Source: Pseudomonadota bacterium (GTDB lineage: Bacteria > Pseudomonadota > Gammaproteobacteria > Burkholderiales > Ferrovaceae). From it: DNA of 64,000 bases. Under the pieces are notes generated by a model, which was not told the origin of the DNA, ran no database searches, and saw only the letters and a program-made list of their open reading frames with translations. Below, piece after piece: positions 39,220 through 50,284 of this stretch; position 1 is the stretch's first letter, and the number at the start of each line of letters is the position of its first letter. The DNA is taken from positions 1 through 64,000 of the forward strand of contig JAJZFH010000029.1 in assembly GCA_021805445.1 (NCBI GenBank), written 5' to 3'. A program made the translations under genes and the position numbers.

Positions 39220-42200
39220 TCAGATTTTCAACCCTCGGTGCAATGCCTGTAATTCATGGACATCACCGGACTGTCCGAGACGCATTCCCATGCAGGCTGC
39301 CCGTGCCCCGGCGACCGTGGTGTAATAGGTGATACGTCCCTGCAACGCCGCATTGCGAATCGACCAGGAGTCCTGTACGGCCCGGGAATGCTCTTCCACT
39401 GTATTGATGATCAGGGAAATCTCGCGATTCTTGATCATATCCACGACGTGCGGACGCCCCTCCATGACCTTGTTGACCAGTACCACCTCGAGGCCGGCGG
39501 CACTCAGCGTTGCTGCCGTACCGCGCGTCGCCACCAGCGCAAATCCCAATTCCACCAACTGACGCGCAATCTCCACCAAGGGTGCTTTGTCCGCATTTCT
39601 GACACTCAGAAAAACCTTTCCCCCAGTGGGTAGTTTGACTCCTGCCGCCCATTGGGACTTGACGAAGGCTTCGGCAAAGGTCGCCCCGACGCCCATGACT
39701 TCGCCCGTGGATTTCATTTCCGGGCCAAGAATGGGATCCACTCCGGGAAATTTGGTAAAGGGGAACACCGCCTCTTTGACTGAATAGTAGTCTGGAATCA
39801 ACTCGCCGGTAATTCCCTGTTCGGCCAAACTTTGCCCCACCATGCAGCGCGCCGCAATTTTGGCCAGTGGACGACTGGTCGCCTTGGCCACATACGGAAC
39901 GGTACGCGAAGCACGGGGATTGACCTCGAGAACATAGACCGTATCTCCCTGAAGCGCAAACTGCACATTCATCAACCCCACCACCCCCAAGGCACGCGCC
40001 ATGGCCTTGGTCTGGCGACGGAGTTCGTCCTGGATGGCAGGGGTCAGGCTGTAAGGTGGAATGGAACAGGCCGAGTCTCCCGAATGAACGCCCGCCTGCT
40101 CAATGTGCTCCATGATGGCACCAATCACCACCTCCTGTCCATCACCGACCGCATCCACATCCACTTCGATGGCGTCGTTCAAAAAGCGGTCAAGCAAAAT
40201 GGGGGAACGAGGGGAAATCGCCACACCGTGCATTCCTTCGCCATCCGTGATGACCTCGCGCAAATATTTTTCGAGATCCGCCGGGGTATGGACGATCTGC
40301 ATGGCACGCCCCCCCAACACATAACTGGGACGAACGACCAAGGGATATCCCAACGCCTGCGCTGCCTCCAGAACTTCATCCCGATGGCCTGCGGTTCGGT
40401 TATCCGGTTGATGCAAACCCAGTTCATGCAACAGTTGCTGGAAACGCTGACGATCCTCAGCGCGATCGATGCTGTCCGGTGTCGTTCCGATGATGGGCAC
40501 CCCGGCGGCTTCCAGTCCGCGTGCCAACTTGAGCGGAGTCTGACCACCGAATTGAACAATGACGCCTTCGGGTTTCTCCAGCGCCACGATTTCAAGCACA
40601 TCTTCCAGTGTCAGTGACTCGAAATACAGACGATCTGAACTGTCATAGTCTGTGGAAACCGTCTCCGGGTTGCAATTGACCATGATCGTTTCGTACCCGT
40701 CCTCACGCAGGGCCAGGGCCGCATGGACACAACAATAATCAAATTCGATCCCCTGGCCGATGCGGTTCGGTCCCCCGCCCAACACCATGATCTTGCGTCG
40801 CTCCGTGGGATGCGCTTCGCACTCTTCTTCATAGGTGGAATAGAGATAAGCTGTTTGCGTGGAAAACTCTGCCGCACAGGTGTCCACCCGTTTGAATACG
40901 GGGCGAACGTTCAGGGCATGCCGCGCTGCGCGTACCGCTTGTTCCGTGCTACCCAGCAAATAGGCCATGCGCCGGTCAGAAAACCCCTTGCCTTTCAGTT
41001 CGCGCCAACGCGATGCACTCAACATCTCGAGCGTCAGGCCGCGTATCCGTTGTTCTTCTGACACCAGATCCTCGATTTCAGCCAGAAACCAGGGGTCCAC
41101 ATGGGATAGACGGTAGATTTCATCCCGCTCCAGACCGATACGAAAGGCATCCGCCAGATACCACAGTCGATGGGGGCCGGGATTGGCCAACTCGGTTTCG
41201 ATGGTGGTGCGCTCGGTGGTCATCTCGTTCAGCCCATCGGCGCCAGTTTCCAGTCCACGCAGAGCCTTCTGCAAGGATTCCTGGAAACTGCGTCCGATGG
41301 CCATGACCTCTCCCACCGATTTCATCTGGGTGGTCAAACGATCATTGGCTTGCGGAAACTTTTCAAAGGCAAAACGCGGTACCTTGGTCACCACATAGTC
41401 GATGGTGGGCTCGAAAGAAGCGGGCGTCAACCCGCCCGTGATCTCGTTGCTCAACTCATCGAGCGTAAATCCCACGGCCAGTTTGGCTGCCACCTTGGCA
41501 ATGGGAAACCCCGTCGCCTTGGAGGCCAGAGCCGAAGAACGGGAAACGCGCGGATTCATCTCGATGACGATCATACGTCCATCCTTGGGGTTGATGGCAA
41601 ACTGAACGTTGGATCCCCCGGTTTCCACGCCAATCTCACGCAATACTGCCAGGGAAGCATTGCGCATCACCTGATATTCCTTGTCCGTCAGGGTCTGGGC
41701 TGGAGCCACCGTAATCGAATCTCCGGTATGCACCCCCATGGCATCGAGGTTCTCGATGGAGCAAATGATGATGCAGTTGTCGTTGCGGTCCCGCACCACT
41801 TCCATCTCGTACTCTTTCCAGCCAATCACCGACTCTTCCACCAATAACTCCCGGGTCGGCGACGCCTCCAGACCACGCTCGCAAATGGTCATGAATTCTT
41901 CCTGATTGTAGGCGATGCCTCCTCCACTGCCCCCCATGGTAAAAGAGGGGCGGATGATGGCCGGAAAACCGATTTGGGCCTGCACCTGCTGAGCTTCCTC
42001 GAGGCTATGCGCCACCGCGGAACGGGGCGTGGACAAGCCGATACGAGTCATGGCCGCTTTGAATTTTTCGCGATCTTCGGCCATATCGATGGCCTCCTTG
42101 CACGCCCCGATCATCTCGACGCCATAGCGCGCCAACACGCCTTCCCGCGCCAGGTCGAGGGCACAGTTGAGTGCCGTCTGCCCTCCCATGGTCGGCAAAA

Positions 42201-42456
42201 CAGCCTCTGGACGCTCACGTTCAATGATGCGCTCGAGAGTCTTCCAGTTGACGGGCTCGATATAGGTGGCATCGGCCATGCCCGGATCCGTCATGATGGT
42301 CGCTGGATTGGAATTGACCAGAATGACGCGATACCCCTCTTCGCGCAGCGCCTTGCACGCCTGAGCCCCGGAATAATCGAATTCACAGGCTTGGCCAATG
42401 ACGATGGGGCCGGCCCCGATGATCAGAATGGAGTGGAGATCGGTTCTCTTGGGCAT
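39220..42456 (-). CDS. carB: carbamoyl-phosphate synthase large subunit
   Basis: The 1078-residue protein has two homologous ATP-grasp halves, seen as [19 protein letters not shown] and [14 protein letters not shown], plus the C-terminal allosteric MGS-like domain. It makes carbamoyl phosphate for pyrimidines and arginine, using ammonia from CarA. It starts two bases after the carA stop. Confidence 0.98.
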   Translation of the reverse strand: MPKRTDLHSILIIGAGPIVIGQACEFDYSGAQACKALREEGYRVILVNSNPATIMTDPGMADATYIEPVNWKTLERIIERERPEAVLPTMGGQTALNCALDLAREGVLARYGVEMIGACKEAIDMAEDREKFKAAMTRIGLSTPRSAVAHSLEEAQQVQAQIGFPAIIRPSFTMGGSGGGIAYNQEEFMTICERGLEASPTRELLVEESVIGWKEYEMEVVRDRNDNCIIICSIENLDAMGVHTGDSITVAPAQTLTDKEYQVMRNASLAVLREIGVETGGSNVQFAINPKDGRMIVIEMNPRVSRSSALASKATGFPIAKVAAKLAVGFTLDELSNEITGGLTPASFEPTIDYVVTKVPRFAFEKFPQANDRLTTQMKSVGEVMAIGRSFQESLQKALRGLETGADGLNEMTTERTTIETELANPGPHRLWYLADAFRIGLERDEIYRLSHVDPWFLAEIEDLVSEEQRIRGLTLEMLSASRWRELKGKGFSDRRMAYLLGSTEQAVRAARHALNVRPVFKRVDTCAAEFSTQTAYLYSTYEEECEAHPTERRKIMVLGGGPNRIGQGIEFDYCCVHAALALREDGYETIMVNCNPETVSTDYDSSDRLYFESLTLEDVLEIVALEKPEGVIVQFGGQTPLKLARGLEAAGVPIIGTTPDSIDRAEDRQRFQQLLHELGLHQPDNRTAGHRDEVLEAAQALGYPLVVRPSYVLGGRAMQIVHTPADLEKYLREVITDGEGMHGVAISPRSPILLDRFLNDAIEVDVDAVGDGQEVVIGAIMEHIEQAGVHSGDSACSIPPYSLTPAIQDELRRQTKAMARALGVVGLMNVQFALQGDTVYVLEVNPRASRTVPYVAKATSRPLAKIAARCMVGQSLAEQGITGELIPDYYSVKEAVFPFTKFPGVDPILGPEMKSTGEVMGVGATFAEAFVKSQWAAGVKLPTGGKVFLSVRNADKAPLVEIARQLVELGFALVATRGTAATLSAAGLEVVLVNKVMEGRPHVVDMIKNREISLIINTVEEHSRAVQDSWSIRNAALQGRITYYTTVAGARAACMGMRLGQSGDVHELQALHRGLKI

Positions 42457-42458
42457 GG

Positions 42459-43607
42459 TCAGATTCCAGATTCTTGCATGAGCGCAATGAAGCGGTCGAA
42501 CAGAGGGGCCGCGTCATGAGGCCCCGGACAGGCTTCAGGATGACCCTGAAAACTGAAGGCCGGAACATCCGTCCGGGCAAGCCCCTGCACGCTCCCATCG
42601 AACAGGGAGACATGGGTAACCGTGAGATGGGCGGGCAAATCCCGGGAATCCACCGCAAACCCGTGATTCTGACTGGTGATCAAAACCCGTCCGGTTTGCT
42701 GATCGAGAACTGGATGATTGGCTCCGTGGTGCCCGAATTTCATCTTGAGGGTATGCCCCCCCGAAGCCAAGGCAAGCAATTGATGCCCAAGACAGATACC
42801 AAAAATGGGAACCCGTGCCGCCATAAGCTCACGAACGGCCTGAATGGCATAGGTGCAAGCCTCGGGATCGCCCGGACCATTGGACAGAAAAACCCCATCC
42901 GGGCGCTGAGACAACACTTCTCGAGCCGGTGTCATGGCAGGAACCACTTGAACGTCACATCCCCGCCCCACCAGCATGCGCAGGATGTTGCGCTTGATTC
43001 CAAAATCATAGGCGATGACCCGGAATCGCTTCTCGGCCCGCGTCATTCCTCCCGTCCGGCTCCAGACCCCCTCCGTCCAGGGATACGGTTGAGTGCAACT
43101 GACCACTTTGGCCAGATCCATGCCGTTCAGCCCAGGAAAAGCGCGAGCCACTTCCAGAGCAGCGGGAATGTTTTCCTCCCCCGCCCAGATACAGCCGTTT
43201 TGCGCGCCTTTTTCGCGTAACAAGCGGGTCAGACGCCGGGTGTCCACCCCTGCCATGGCAATCATGCCCCGTGCCTCGAGATATTCGGGCAACCCTCCCT
43301 GTGCGCGCCAATTGGATAACTGACGCGGGATGTCACGGACAACCAGCCCTGCCGCAAACAATTCGGCGGCTTCTTCGTCATCCTGATTGACCCCCACATT
43401 ACCGATATGCGGATAGGTCAAGGTCACGATTTGGCGGCAATAGGAGGGGTCCGTCAGGATTTCCTGATATCCGGTCATGGCCGTGTTGAACACCACCTCC
43501 CCTCCTCGATGCCCTTTGGCTCCAATGGAATAGCCCCTGAAAACGCTGCCATCGGCCAGCACAAGAAAAGCAGGCACCCGAGAGGACGAGGGCAGTTCTA
43601 CAGCCAT
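42459..43607 (-). CDS. carA: carbamoyl-phosphate synthase small subunit
   Basis: The 382-residue glutaminase subunit has [16 protein letters not shown] in the N-terminal domain and the class I amidotransferase triad with the nucleophile in FGICLGHQ and FQGHPEA near the C-terminus. It supplies ammonia to CarB through a tunnel. ATG 43607 has GGAG six bases ahead. An in-frame ATG at 43652 lies inside the loop of the leader terminator. Confidence 0.98.
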   Translation of the reverse strand: MAVELPSSSRVPAFLVLADGSVFRGYSIGAKGHRGGEVVFNTAMTGYQEILTDPSYCRQIVTLTYPHIGNVGVNQDDEEAAELFAAGLVVRDIPRQLSNWRAQGGLPEYLEARGMIAMAGVDTRRLTRLLREKGAQNGCIWAGEENIPAALEVARAFPGLNGMDLAKVVSCTQPYPWTEGVWSRTGGMTRAEKRFRVIAYDFGIKRNILRMLVGRGCDVQVVPAMTPAREVLSQRPDGVFLSNGPGDPEACTYAIQAVRELMAARVPIFGICLGHQLLALASGGHTLKMKFGHHGANHPVLDQQTGRVLITSQNHGFAVDSRDLPAHLTVTHVSLFDGSVQGLARTDVPAFSFQGHPEACPGPHDAAPLFDRFIALMQESGI

Positions 43608-43632
43608 GACTAACTCCTGAAGGGGTAATGTG

Positions 43633-43673
43633 AAAAAACGGGAAAGACGCATCGACGCGCACCTTTCCCGTTT
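43633..43673 (-). terminator. Rho-independent terminator in the carA leader (candidate attenuator)
   Basis: AAACGGGAAAG pairs with CTTTCCCGTTT over 11 bases around a 16-base loop that can form three further pairs, and the minus strand continues with T residues (six in total). It lies between the candidate promoter and carA, 26-66 bases before the start codon. An ATG in frame with carA sits in the loop with GGAAAGG ahead of it. Confidence 0.75.
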
Positions 43674-43685
43674 CCGACTGTCGAA

Positions 43686-43714
43686 ATGTTAGCGCAAAAT
43701 ACGCCAAAAAGCAA
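43686..43714 (-). promoter_or_regulatory. candidate promoter of carAB
   Basis: TTGCTT (43714-43709) and TAACAT (43691-43686) on the minus strand are spaced by exactly 17 bases. Each matches the sigma-70 consensus at four positions. AT-rich sequence lies upstream. The start point would fall near 43679, just before the terminator hairpin. Confidence 0.5.
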
Positions 43715-43755
43715 CTCCGGACCCCGGAAGAACCCCGAAAAAAACAAAAATAGTT

Positions 43756-43774
43756 TAATTATTTCAAATAATTA
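43756..43774. repeat. 19-bp AT-only palindrome at the dapB stop
   Basis: TAATTATTT and AAATAATTA are exact inverted copies around one base. The palindrome includes the dapB TAA and lies 42 bases upstream of the carA -35. It could be a weak dapB terminator (AT stem then TATTTTTGTTTTTTT on the minus strand) or an operator. Confidence 0.4.
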
Positions 43775-44575
43775 CAATCCAAGTACGGAGCGCATGTCAT
43801 AAAGTCCCGCTGCCTGACCAACCACAAAACGGGCCGCCCGCACTGCGCCTCGGGCAAAGGTGGATCGATTGCTGGCACGATGGGTGATTTCCAGACGCTC
43901 GCCCTCCCCCATGAAAGACACCGTATGATCGCCCACCACATCCCCGCCACGCACCGTGGCAAAGCCGATGGTTTGAGAAGGGCGTGGACCCGTGGTCCCC
44001 TGGCGCCCATACACCGCCACCTCCGGCAAGTTCCAACCACGCACCTTGGCCACCACCTCGCCCATGCGCAATGCCGTCCCGGATGGGGCATCCACTTTGT
44101 GACGATGATGGGCTTCCGTGATTTCCAGATCATAATCGGCCGGCAACCACTGGGTGGCTCGCTCCAGCAACGCCAGAGCCACGGTTACCCCCATGCTCAT
44201 GTTGGGCGCGCACACGATGGGAATCTCCTGGCTGGCCTCCTGAATCTGCGCCTTTTCCGAAGCACTGAAACCGGTGGTGCCGATCACCATGCCCCGCTTG
44301 GACCGCACACAGGATGCCAAGTGCTCGAGGGTGGCCTGAGGGCGGGTAAAATCGATCAGTACCGCACATCGTTCCAACCCTGCCTGAACGTCAGAGGTAA
44401 TCGAAAGACCCAGGGGCGTACCCAGCCAATCCCCGGGATCACGCCCGATGAAGGGACTGTCCGCTTGCTCCAACGCCAGCCCCAGACACAGATCCGGAGC
44501 CATCGCAATGGCTTCCACCAACGCTCGCCCCATGCGCCCACCACTGCCTGCGATGCCTAGAACGAGCGCACTCAT
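43772..44575 (-). CDS. dapB: 4-hydroxy-tetrahydrodipicolinate reductase
   Basis: The 267-residue enzyme has the nucleotide loop GIAGSGGRMGRALVEA and the catalytic EAHHRHKVDAPSGTAL. It reduces hydroxy-tetrahydrodipicolinate on the route to diaminopimelate and lysine. The ATG overlaps the bamE stop by four bases (ATGA), so it is coupled to bamE. Confidence 0.98.
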   Translation of the reverse strand: MSALVLGIAGSGGRMGRALVEAIAMAPDLCLGLALEQADSPFIGRDPGDWLGTPLGLSITSDVQAGLERCAVLIDFTRPQATLEHLASCVRSKRGMVIGTTGFSASEKAQIQEASQEIPIVCAPNMSMGVTVALALLERATQWLPADYDLEITEAHHRHKVDAPSGTALRMGEVVAKVRGWNLPEVAVYGRQGTTGPRPSQTIGFATVRGGDVVGDHTVSFMGEGERLEITHRASNRSTFARGAVRAARFVVGQAAGLYDMRSVLGL

Positions 44576-45108
44576 TCTCCAGTCTTCCCGGCATCGAGCA
44601 CGCTGCCCTTGGCTCCCCCGGAGATCGGTCCGGTATTTCCCTCGGAATTGGCCTCCTGCGCTACCGGAGGAGGGGGGCCAGCAGGAGCAGTCGCAGGAGC
44701 CTCACCGGTCACAGGAACCGCCGGAGGGGCATCCGATGTCACCGCCGCACCGATCGGATAATCCGTGACATAACGAACCATTTTGTCGTCCTTGAAATAA
44801 ACCGTCAAATCATGAGGATGACTCAACCGCCCGTCCTCCCGCACAAAGTAGACATAATCCCAACGATCCTTGTGAAAAGGATCTTTGAGCAATGGCGTCC
44901 CCAAAGTATAGGCGACCTGCGGGCGGGTCATGCCCTCCTTCAGGCGCGCAACCATGTCAGAGTCGATGATCACGCCCTGCTGGATATCCAGCGTATAGGG
45001 CTTGAGGTAAGAGACCCCGGGAATCGAATACCATGACCAACCGGAACATCCCGAGAGAAACAGCCCTGCACACGCCAGCATGCCCATCGTTATCGTACGC
45101 TTTATCAT
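44572..45108 (-). CDS. bamE: outer membrane protein assembly factor BamE
   Basis: The 178-residue lipoprotein has a signal peptide ending in lipobox LSGC. The SmpA/OmlA domain is seen in YTLDIQQGVIIDSDMV, RPQVAYTLGTPLLKDPFH and WDYVYFV. It stabilises the BAM complex in the outer membrane. A low-complexity proline/alanine/glycine tail of about 60 residues follows, longer than in E. coli (113 residues). ATG 45108 is chosen over GTG 45117. Confidence 0.94.
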   Translation of the reverse strand: MIKRTITMGMLACAGLFLSGCSGWSWYSIPGVSYLKPYTLDIQQGVIIDSDMVARLKEGMTRPQVAYTLGTPLLKDPFHKDRWDYVYFVREDGRLSHPHDLTVYFKDDKMVRYVTDYPIGAAVTSDAPPAVPVTGEAPATAPAGPPPPVAQEANSEGNTGPISGGAKGSVLDAGKTGE

Positions 45109-45128
45109 CCCTTTCACCTGAATGCTTT

Positions 45129-45134
45129 TATAAT
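45129..45134 (+). promoter_or_regulatory. TATAAT -10 element upstream of fur
   Basis: A perfect TATAAT lies 28 bases before the fur ATG, in the 54-base divergent gap with bamE. No good -35 is found at 16-18 bases, so activation or sequence outside the hexamers may matter. Confidence 0.42.
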
Positions 45135-45162
45135 GAACCCATCTCTACCCCTGCGAGGCAAT

Positions 45163-45603
45163 ATGAGCGCCCCCCAAGATCTCAAGGACATCGGACTCAA
45201 AGCCACCCTTCCCCGCCTCAGGGTATTGGCTCTGTTCGAAACCAGCACCACCCGCCATCTAGGTGCTGAAGAAGTCTATCGCCGTCTTCAGCAGGAGGGC
45301 ATGGACATCGGTCTGGCCACCGTCTACCGGGTTCTGACCCAGTTTGAACAAGCCGGCTTGTTGATCCGTCATCATTTTGAAAGTGGCAAGGCCGTATTCG
45401 AACTCAATCAAGGAACCCATCATGACCATCTGGTCTGTCTGCAATGTGGCCACGTGGAGGAGTTTTTTGACGCCGAGATCGAAAACCGCCAAGCTCAGAT
45501 TGCACAACAACGAGGCTTCTCGATTCAGGACCATTCCCTCCAGATCTACGCCGACTGCCAGCGCCCCTCCTGTCCACATCGCACGCCAAAGACTACCCTT
45601 TGA
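45163..45603 (+). CDS. fur: ferric uptake regulator Fur
   Basis: The 146-residue protein has the winged-helix region with [16 protein letters not shown] as recognition helix, the metal motif HHDH (86-89), C92 and C95, and a second pair C132 and C137. It represses iron genes when bound to Fe(II). ATG 45163 has GAGG five bases ahead; an earlier in-frame ATG (45133) overlaps the -10 element. It is divergent from bamE as in many betaproteobacteria, and its 3' end overlaps sucD by 11 bases. Confidence 0.96.
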   Translation: MSAPQDLKDIGLKATLPRLRVLALFETSTTRHLGAEEVYRRLQQEGMDIGLATVYRVLTQFEQAGLLIRHHFESGKAVFELNQGTHHDHLVCLQCGHVEEFFDAEIENRQAQIAQQRGFSIQDHSLQIYADCQRPSCPHRTPKTTL

Positions 45604-46474
45604 GCATGGCTTGCAAGGTCCGTCCCATTTCGGCGGGATTGCGCGTAATCTTGATGCCGCATTCTTCCATCGTGGCCAACTTCTCCTGAGCCGTTCCCTG
45701 CCCCCCTGAAATGATGGCCCCCGCGTGTCCCATCCTTTTGCCGGGCGGTGCCGTCATCCCTGCGATGAACCCCACCACGGGTTTGGTCATGTGTTCCTTG
45801 ATCCAGCGCGCGCAAATTTCCTCGTCCGAACCGCCGATCTCTCCCACCATGATGACCGCCTCGGTCGCCGGGTCGTCATTGAACCGCTGCATCACTTCCA
45901 GATGTTTCATGCCGTTGACCGGATCGCCCCCAATCCCCACACAACTGGATTGACCCAGCCCCAACTCGCGCAATTGCCCCACGGCTTCATAAGTCAGCGT
46001 CCCGGAACGAGAGACCACACCGATGGGGCCGGGCTGATGAATATGTCCCGGCATAATGCCGATCTTGAGCTGGCCGGGGGTGATCACTCCCGGACAGTTC
46101 GGGCCCACCAAAAGAGTTGATTTGCCACGCATGCGGTAACGGGTCTGGATCATATCGCGCACCGGAATCCCTTCCGTAATACAGATCACCAACTCGATCC
46201 CCGCTGCCACTGCTTCATCGATGGCCGCCGCCGCGTAGGGAGGAGGGACATAAATCACCGAAGCGTTGGCACCGGTTTCCCGACGTGCTTCTGCCACCGA
46301 ATCAAAAATCGGTACCCCTTCAAAATCCTGGCCGCCTTTGCCCGGGGTCACCCCGCCAACAAAACATTCGTTGCCAAAGGCATACTCACGACACAATCGA
46401 GTGTGAAACATGCCCGTCTTGCCGGTGATTCCTTGAGTCAATACCCGAGTATTCCTGTCAATCAAAATGGCCAT
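45593..46474 (-). CDS. sucD: succinyl-CoA ligase alpha subunit
   Basis: The 293-residue subunit binds CoA and carries the phospho-histidine in [19 protein letters not shown] and [13 protein letters not shown] are the family motifs. It interconverts succinyl-CoA and succinate with substrate-level phosphorylation. It follows sucC by two bases; the E1/E2 genes of the oxoglutarate complex are not adjacent. Confidence 0.98.
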   Translation of the reverse strand: MAILIDRNTRVLTQGITGKTGMFHTRLCREYAFGNECFVGGVTPGKGGQDFEGVPIFDSVAEARRETGANASVIYVPPPYAAAAIDEAVAAGIELVICITEGIPVRDMIQTRYRMRGKSTLLVGPNCPGVITPGQLKIGIMPGHIHQPGPIGVVSRSGTLTYEAVGQLRELGLGQSSCVGIGGDPVNGMKHLEVMQRFNDDPATEAVIMVGEIGGSDEEICARWIKEHMTKPVVGFIAGMTAPPGKRMGHAGAIISGGQGTAQEKLATMEECGIKITRNPAEMGRTLQAMLKG

Positions 46475-46476
46475 GC

Positions 46477-47640
46477 TTATCTCCGCACTGCGGCGACCAC
46501 CTGGGCCGCCGCGTCATCCATGTTGGCCGCTGACAGAATGGGAAGTCCCGATTCCGCCAGAATCTGTTTCCCCAACGCCACATTGGTCCCCTCCAGACGG
46601 ACCACCAGAGGGACGGTCAAATGGACCTGTCGCGCAGCTGCCACCACGCCCTCGGCAATCACATCGCACTTCATGATACCGCCAAAAATATTGACCAGGA
46701 TGGCCTGTACTTCCGGATTGGACAACATCAATTTGAAGGCTTCCGTGACTTTTTCCGTGGTGGCTCCGCCTCCGACATCCAGAAAATTGGCCGGGTTTCC
46801 GCCGTAGAGTTTGACGATATCCATGGTAGCCATGGCCAAACCCGCGCCATTGACCAGGCATCCAATGTTGCCATCCAACGAAATGTACGACAGGCCGTGA
46901 CGTGAGGCTGCGATCTCGTTGGGATCCTCCTCATCGAAATCCCGCCAATCCTGCCATTCGCCATGGCGAAACGCCGCATTGTCATCAAAGTTGAATTTGG
47001 CATCCAGGGCCAGAATTCGTCCCTCTCCCGTCACTGCCATGGGGTTGATTTCGGCCAAACTGGCATCGCTTTCGACGAAGGCACGATACAAGCCCAGCAT
47101 CAGGTCGCGTGCCTGCGGCACCAGGAATTCCGGCACCTCGATCTGGCGAGCCAGAACCTCAGCCTGGAGCGGCAATAAACCTTGCCCCGGATCTATTTGT
47201 ACCGTATGAATCTTTTCCGGGTGACGGGCGGCCACGTCCTCGATATCCATCCCTCCCGCCGCGCTACCCATCAGAGCAACCTGCTGGGTGGTGCGATCCA
47301 CCACCATGCCGATATAGAGTTCCTGACGAATATCCACCCCTTCTTCCACCAACAGGCGGCGAACAGTTTGACCCTGGGGACCGGTTTGATGAGTCACCAG
47401 TTGCATCCCCATCATCCGACGCGCTGCATCTTCCAGTTCAGCATCCGTACGCACCACCTTGACGCCCCCACCTTTCCCTCGTCCGCCTGCATGAATCTGC
47501 GCCTTGACCACGCGCACTCCTGCCCCCAATTGCTGCCCGGCTGCCACGGCCTCACTGACCGTGAAACACGGAAACCCGCGCGGAACTGCCACCCCAAAAC
47601 GCTGGAGGAGCATTTTAGCCTGATATTCATGGATTTTCAT
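46477..47640 (-). CDS. sucC: succinyl-CoA ligase beta subunit
   Basis: The 387-residue ATP-grasp subunit begins [20 protein letters not shown] and has [12 protein letters not shown] plus [10 protein letters not shown]. It determines nucleotide specificity and pairs with SucD. The 61-base gap upstream, next to the DUF2889 stop, has a TACAAT-like hexamer at 47680-47685 but no convincing -35. Confidence 0.98.
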   Translation of the reverse strand: MKIHEYQAKMLLQRFGVAVPRGFPCFTVSEAVAAGQQLGAGVRVVKAQIHAGGRGKGGGVKVVRTDAELEDAARRMMGMQLVTHQTGPQGQTVRRLLVEEGVDIRQELYIGMVVDRTTQQVALMGSAAGGMDIEDVAARHPEKIHTVQIDPGQGLLPLQAEVLARQIEVPEFLVPQARDLMLGLYRAFVESDASLAEINPMAVTGEGRILALDAKFNFDDNAAFRHGEWQDWRDFDEEDPNEIAASRHGLSYISLDGNIGCLVNGAGLAMATMDIVKLYGGNPANFLDVGGGATTEKVTEAFKLMLSNPEVQAILVNIFGGIMKCDVIAEGVVAAARQVHLTVPLVVRLEGTNVALGKQILAESGLPILSAANMDDAAAQVVAAVRR

Positions 47641-47701
47641 GGTCTACGTCTTCTCTATGAAAGGAGCCTGTGAACGCTGATTGTACCTGAAAACCGCCCC
47701 T

Positions 47702-48238
47702 CTATTCGACGCGCGCCCGCGACCAGTGCGGGTAAAAACGCGCGACCACCTCACCCGTACTGACCAGGGCATGGCATCCATCCAGATGAGGAGGGCGTTC
47801 CGTCATCTCCGGCGAAAGCGTGCCATAACGGGTTTGAAAAGCCACCGTCGCCACGACCCCCACCAATTCCGTCAAATGCGTACACCCATGAATACCCCCC
47901 AATCGATTCCGTACGATCCGGGTAAACCCTGGAGCGATGGCCACCCCTTTCAACGACGAATATTCAGGGACGATCTTTTCACAGGTTCCCGGATAGGGTC
48001 GGCTGGTCATGCGCGCCTCCGCCTCGCGAATCATCATGGCATCGTCCACGGTCAGGCGCAAAAACATGTCGTGAATGGGCGTTCCGGCAGTCAGACATCC
48101 TTCTGCCATGTCCACATCATGCCCCTTGACATCCCTCAACACGCCCTCCACATCGTACCAGCCATCCGGCCGTGCGTAACCATTCACTTCGATGACACGC
48201 CGATGTAGCAATTTCCGCTGTTCCTGTTCTTCCTGCAT
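47702..48238 (-). CDS. DUF2889 domain-containing protein
   Basis: The 178-residue product matches DUF2889: RPDGWYDVEGVLRDVK, PIHDMFLRLTVDDAM, IAPGFTRIVRNRLGG and HGCTHLTELVG. The HDM and GCTHL blocks are the conserved polar positions. No biochemical role is established that I can name. ATG 48238 has AGGGAGG close ahead. The frame stays open much further upstream, through the slt gene, but that part is antisense shadow. It is divergent from slt and reads towards sucC. Confidence 0.85.
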   Translation of the reverse strand: MQEEQEQRKLLHRRVIEVNGYARPDGWYDVEGVLRDVKGHDVDMAEGCLTAGTPIHDMFLRLTVDDAMMIREAEARMTSRPYPGTCEKIVPEYSSLKGVAIAPGFTRIVRNRLGGIHGCTHLTELVGVVATVAFQTRYGTLSPEMTERPPHLDGCHALVSTGEVVARFYPHWSRARVE

Positions 48239-48271
48239 AGCCCCTCCCTTTTCCGAAAAAATTCCCGCATA

Positions 48272-50284
48272 ATGATGGCGCTGTTCTGCCTTTCCCATGA
48301 GGTTCACGTCTTGTCCGGCTTTCTGATTCGCTTCTTCTTTCTGTTCCTTGGGCTCACCCCCTTGAGCATCCCTGCCACAGATCTGGTCATGCCCGACGAC
48401 CCGCCGGCCACTGCGCAACCCATTCCCGCGCAGCCTCTGACCGATGACGAATTGCTGCGCGCCCAGCACGCTTTTGATCAGCATGATCAGACCACTCTCG
48501 AATCCATCGCGGCACGAGCGCACGGTCAACTTTCCGATTATCCCCGATATTGGGCTCTGGAAGGACGGTTGATGCAGGGAAATGCCTATCTGGTCCCGGA
48601 AATGCAGGAATTCTTCAGTGATTACCCCAACAGCCCGCTCACGCCCTTGTTGCGCGCCCATTGGCTGTCTCAGTTGGGGCGAAACCAAAACTGGAAAACC
48701 TTTGAAACCCAGTTTCGCCCGGAAGATGCCCACCAACCTGCACTTCAGTGCTATCACTGGCAAGCCCTCTTCGCCAATGCTCAGATGGACTTCTTCGACA
48801 CTGCCGTGACCTATTGGCGTTCCGATGCTTCCTGGCCCGACTCCTGCGACCCGGTATTCCGACAATTGGTCGCGGCCCATCGCATTCGTACGGAGGACCT
48901 CTGGCAGACACTGCGGCATGCCCTGTCCCGCAATCAGTTGCGAAAAGCGCGTTACATCAATAGTTTCTTTCCGCCTTTCCAGGGTCTGAATGAAGATGAC
49001 CTGAAACTGGCCGCAGGCCGTCCGCGCCAGTTTCTGGATGAGGCTCCTAACACGGACGCCCACTCCACCCGTGCACAACGCGAACTCGTGCTGTATGCCA
49101 CAGGCCGCCTGGCCGCCCATGACCCACAGGCCGCAGCGACCTGGTGGGCAGATACCTCGGCCCATTTCGACCCGGAGGATCGGACCTGGGGTTGGCAACA
49201 GATTGCGCTTCAAGGAGCTTTGAACCTGGATCCTCAATCTCTGGAGTGGTTTCAGCAGGTGACTCCCCAACCCACCGAGGTCGAATGGCTGACCTGGGAA
49301 ATTCGGGTTGCCCTGCGCCAGCAGAACTGGGCCACCGTTCTGGACACCCTGGCCTGCCTACCGGCCACCATAGCCCAGAAACCCGTCTGGCAATACTGGA
49401 AAGCGCGTGCTCTGGAAGGCGAACACCGTACGGCGGAAGCTCGAGCCCTGCTCGAGCGTGTCGCTCAATCTTCTTCCTACTATGGACTACTGGCTCTGGA
49501 AGAACAGGGGCAGGATCTTCACTTGCCGCCCCGCCCTGCACAGCCGAACCCGGAGATTCAGAAAGAAACCCGTGCTCTGCTGGAGCGCCCCCTGCGCCTC
49601 TATCGTCTGGGATTGCTGCCGGAGGCCCAGCGCGAATGGAGCCAGATCGAGCCCGCCCTGACCCCTCTGCAACACTTGGCGGCCGCCCAACAGGCCTTTC
49701 AACTGGGCTGGTATGACCGAAGCATTCACAGCGCGGATCATGCGGATTCACCCAAAGACATCACCCTGATCTTTCCCTACCCCTATCAATCTCAAATTCA
49801 GGCCAGTGCTTCCAAATACCACCTCTCTGAAGCCTGGATCCTTGCGCTCATCCGGCAGGAAAGTCGCTTTTTCAGCGTCGCCCGTTCGCGTACCGGCGCC
49901 CAGGGTCTGATGCAACTGATGCCGGCGACAGCTCGCTGGGCCGCCCGACGCAGCGGTCTCAAGAACTATCGCGTCGAAGATGTCGATCAACCCGACATCA
50001 ATATTCTTCTGGGAACCTACTACCTGAATCATCTGACCCAGCTTCTGGGCAATCCGATTCTCGCCACGATGGGTTATAACGCCGGTCCCCTGCGCGCGCA
50101 GATCTGGGCTTCCGCCGGCATTGGTGACCCGCGCGCCTTCCTTGAAAACATTCCCTTTGATGAAACCCGCGACTATGTCCAGCAGATCCTCTACAATCAG
50201 GTCGTCTATGAACAGCGCCTCCATCCCGCGCCCAGTCATCGCCTGCATGCCCTTCTGAACGAGTTGGCGGGTGCGGTTCGGTGA
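48272..50284 (+). CDS. slt: soluble lytic murein transglycosylase
   Basis: The 670-residue protein has a signal-like hydrophobic segment, a long helical superhelix and a C-terminal lysozyme-like domain with catalytic E530 in LIRQESRF, then [13 protein letters not shown] and MGYNAGP. It cleaves peptidoglycan to anhydromuropeptides, which links to anmK downstream. The start is uncertain: ATG 48272, or TTG 48311 with GAGG eight bases ahead, which gives a neater signal peptide. Its stop overlaps cca by one base. Confidence 0.93.
   Translation: MMALFCLSHEVHVLSGFLIRFFFLFLGLTPLSIPATDLVMPDDPPATAQPIPAQPLTDDELLRAQHAFDQHDQTTLESIAARAHGQLSDYPRYWALEGRLMQGNAYLVPEMQEFFSDYPNSPLTPLLRAHWLSQLGRNQNWKTFETQFRPEDAHQPALQCYHWQALFANAQMDFFDTAVTYWRSDASWPDSCDPVFRQLVAAHRIRTEDLWQTLRHALSRNQLRKARYINSFFPPFQGLNEDDLKLAAGRPRQFLDEAPNTDAHSTRAQRELVLYATGRLAAHDPQAAATWWADTSAHFDPEDRTWGWQQIALQGALNLDPQSLEWFQQVTPQPTEVEWLTWEIRVALRQQNWATVLDTLACLPATIAQKPVWQYWKARALEGEHRTAEARALLERVAQSSSYYGLLALEEQGQDLHLPPRPAQPNPEIQKETRALLERPLRLYRLGLLPEAQREWSQIEPALTPLQHLAAAQQAFQLGWYDRSIHSADHADSPKDITLIFPYPYQSQIQASASKYHLSEAWILALIRQESRFFSVARSRTGAQGLMQLMPATARWAARRSGLKNYRVEDVDQPDINILLGTYYLNHLTQLLGNPILATMGYNAGPLRAQIWASAGIGDPRAFLENIPFDETRDYVQQILYNQVVYEQRLHPAPSHRLHALLNELAGAVR

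Noticed and set aside
47702-49270. A 522-codon minus-strand protein
   Set aside because: All but the last 178 codons are antisense to the well-supported slt gene; only the DUF2889 part is real.
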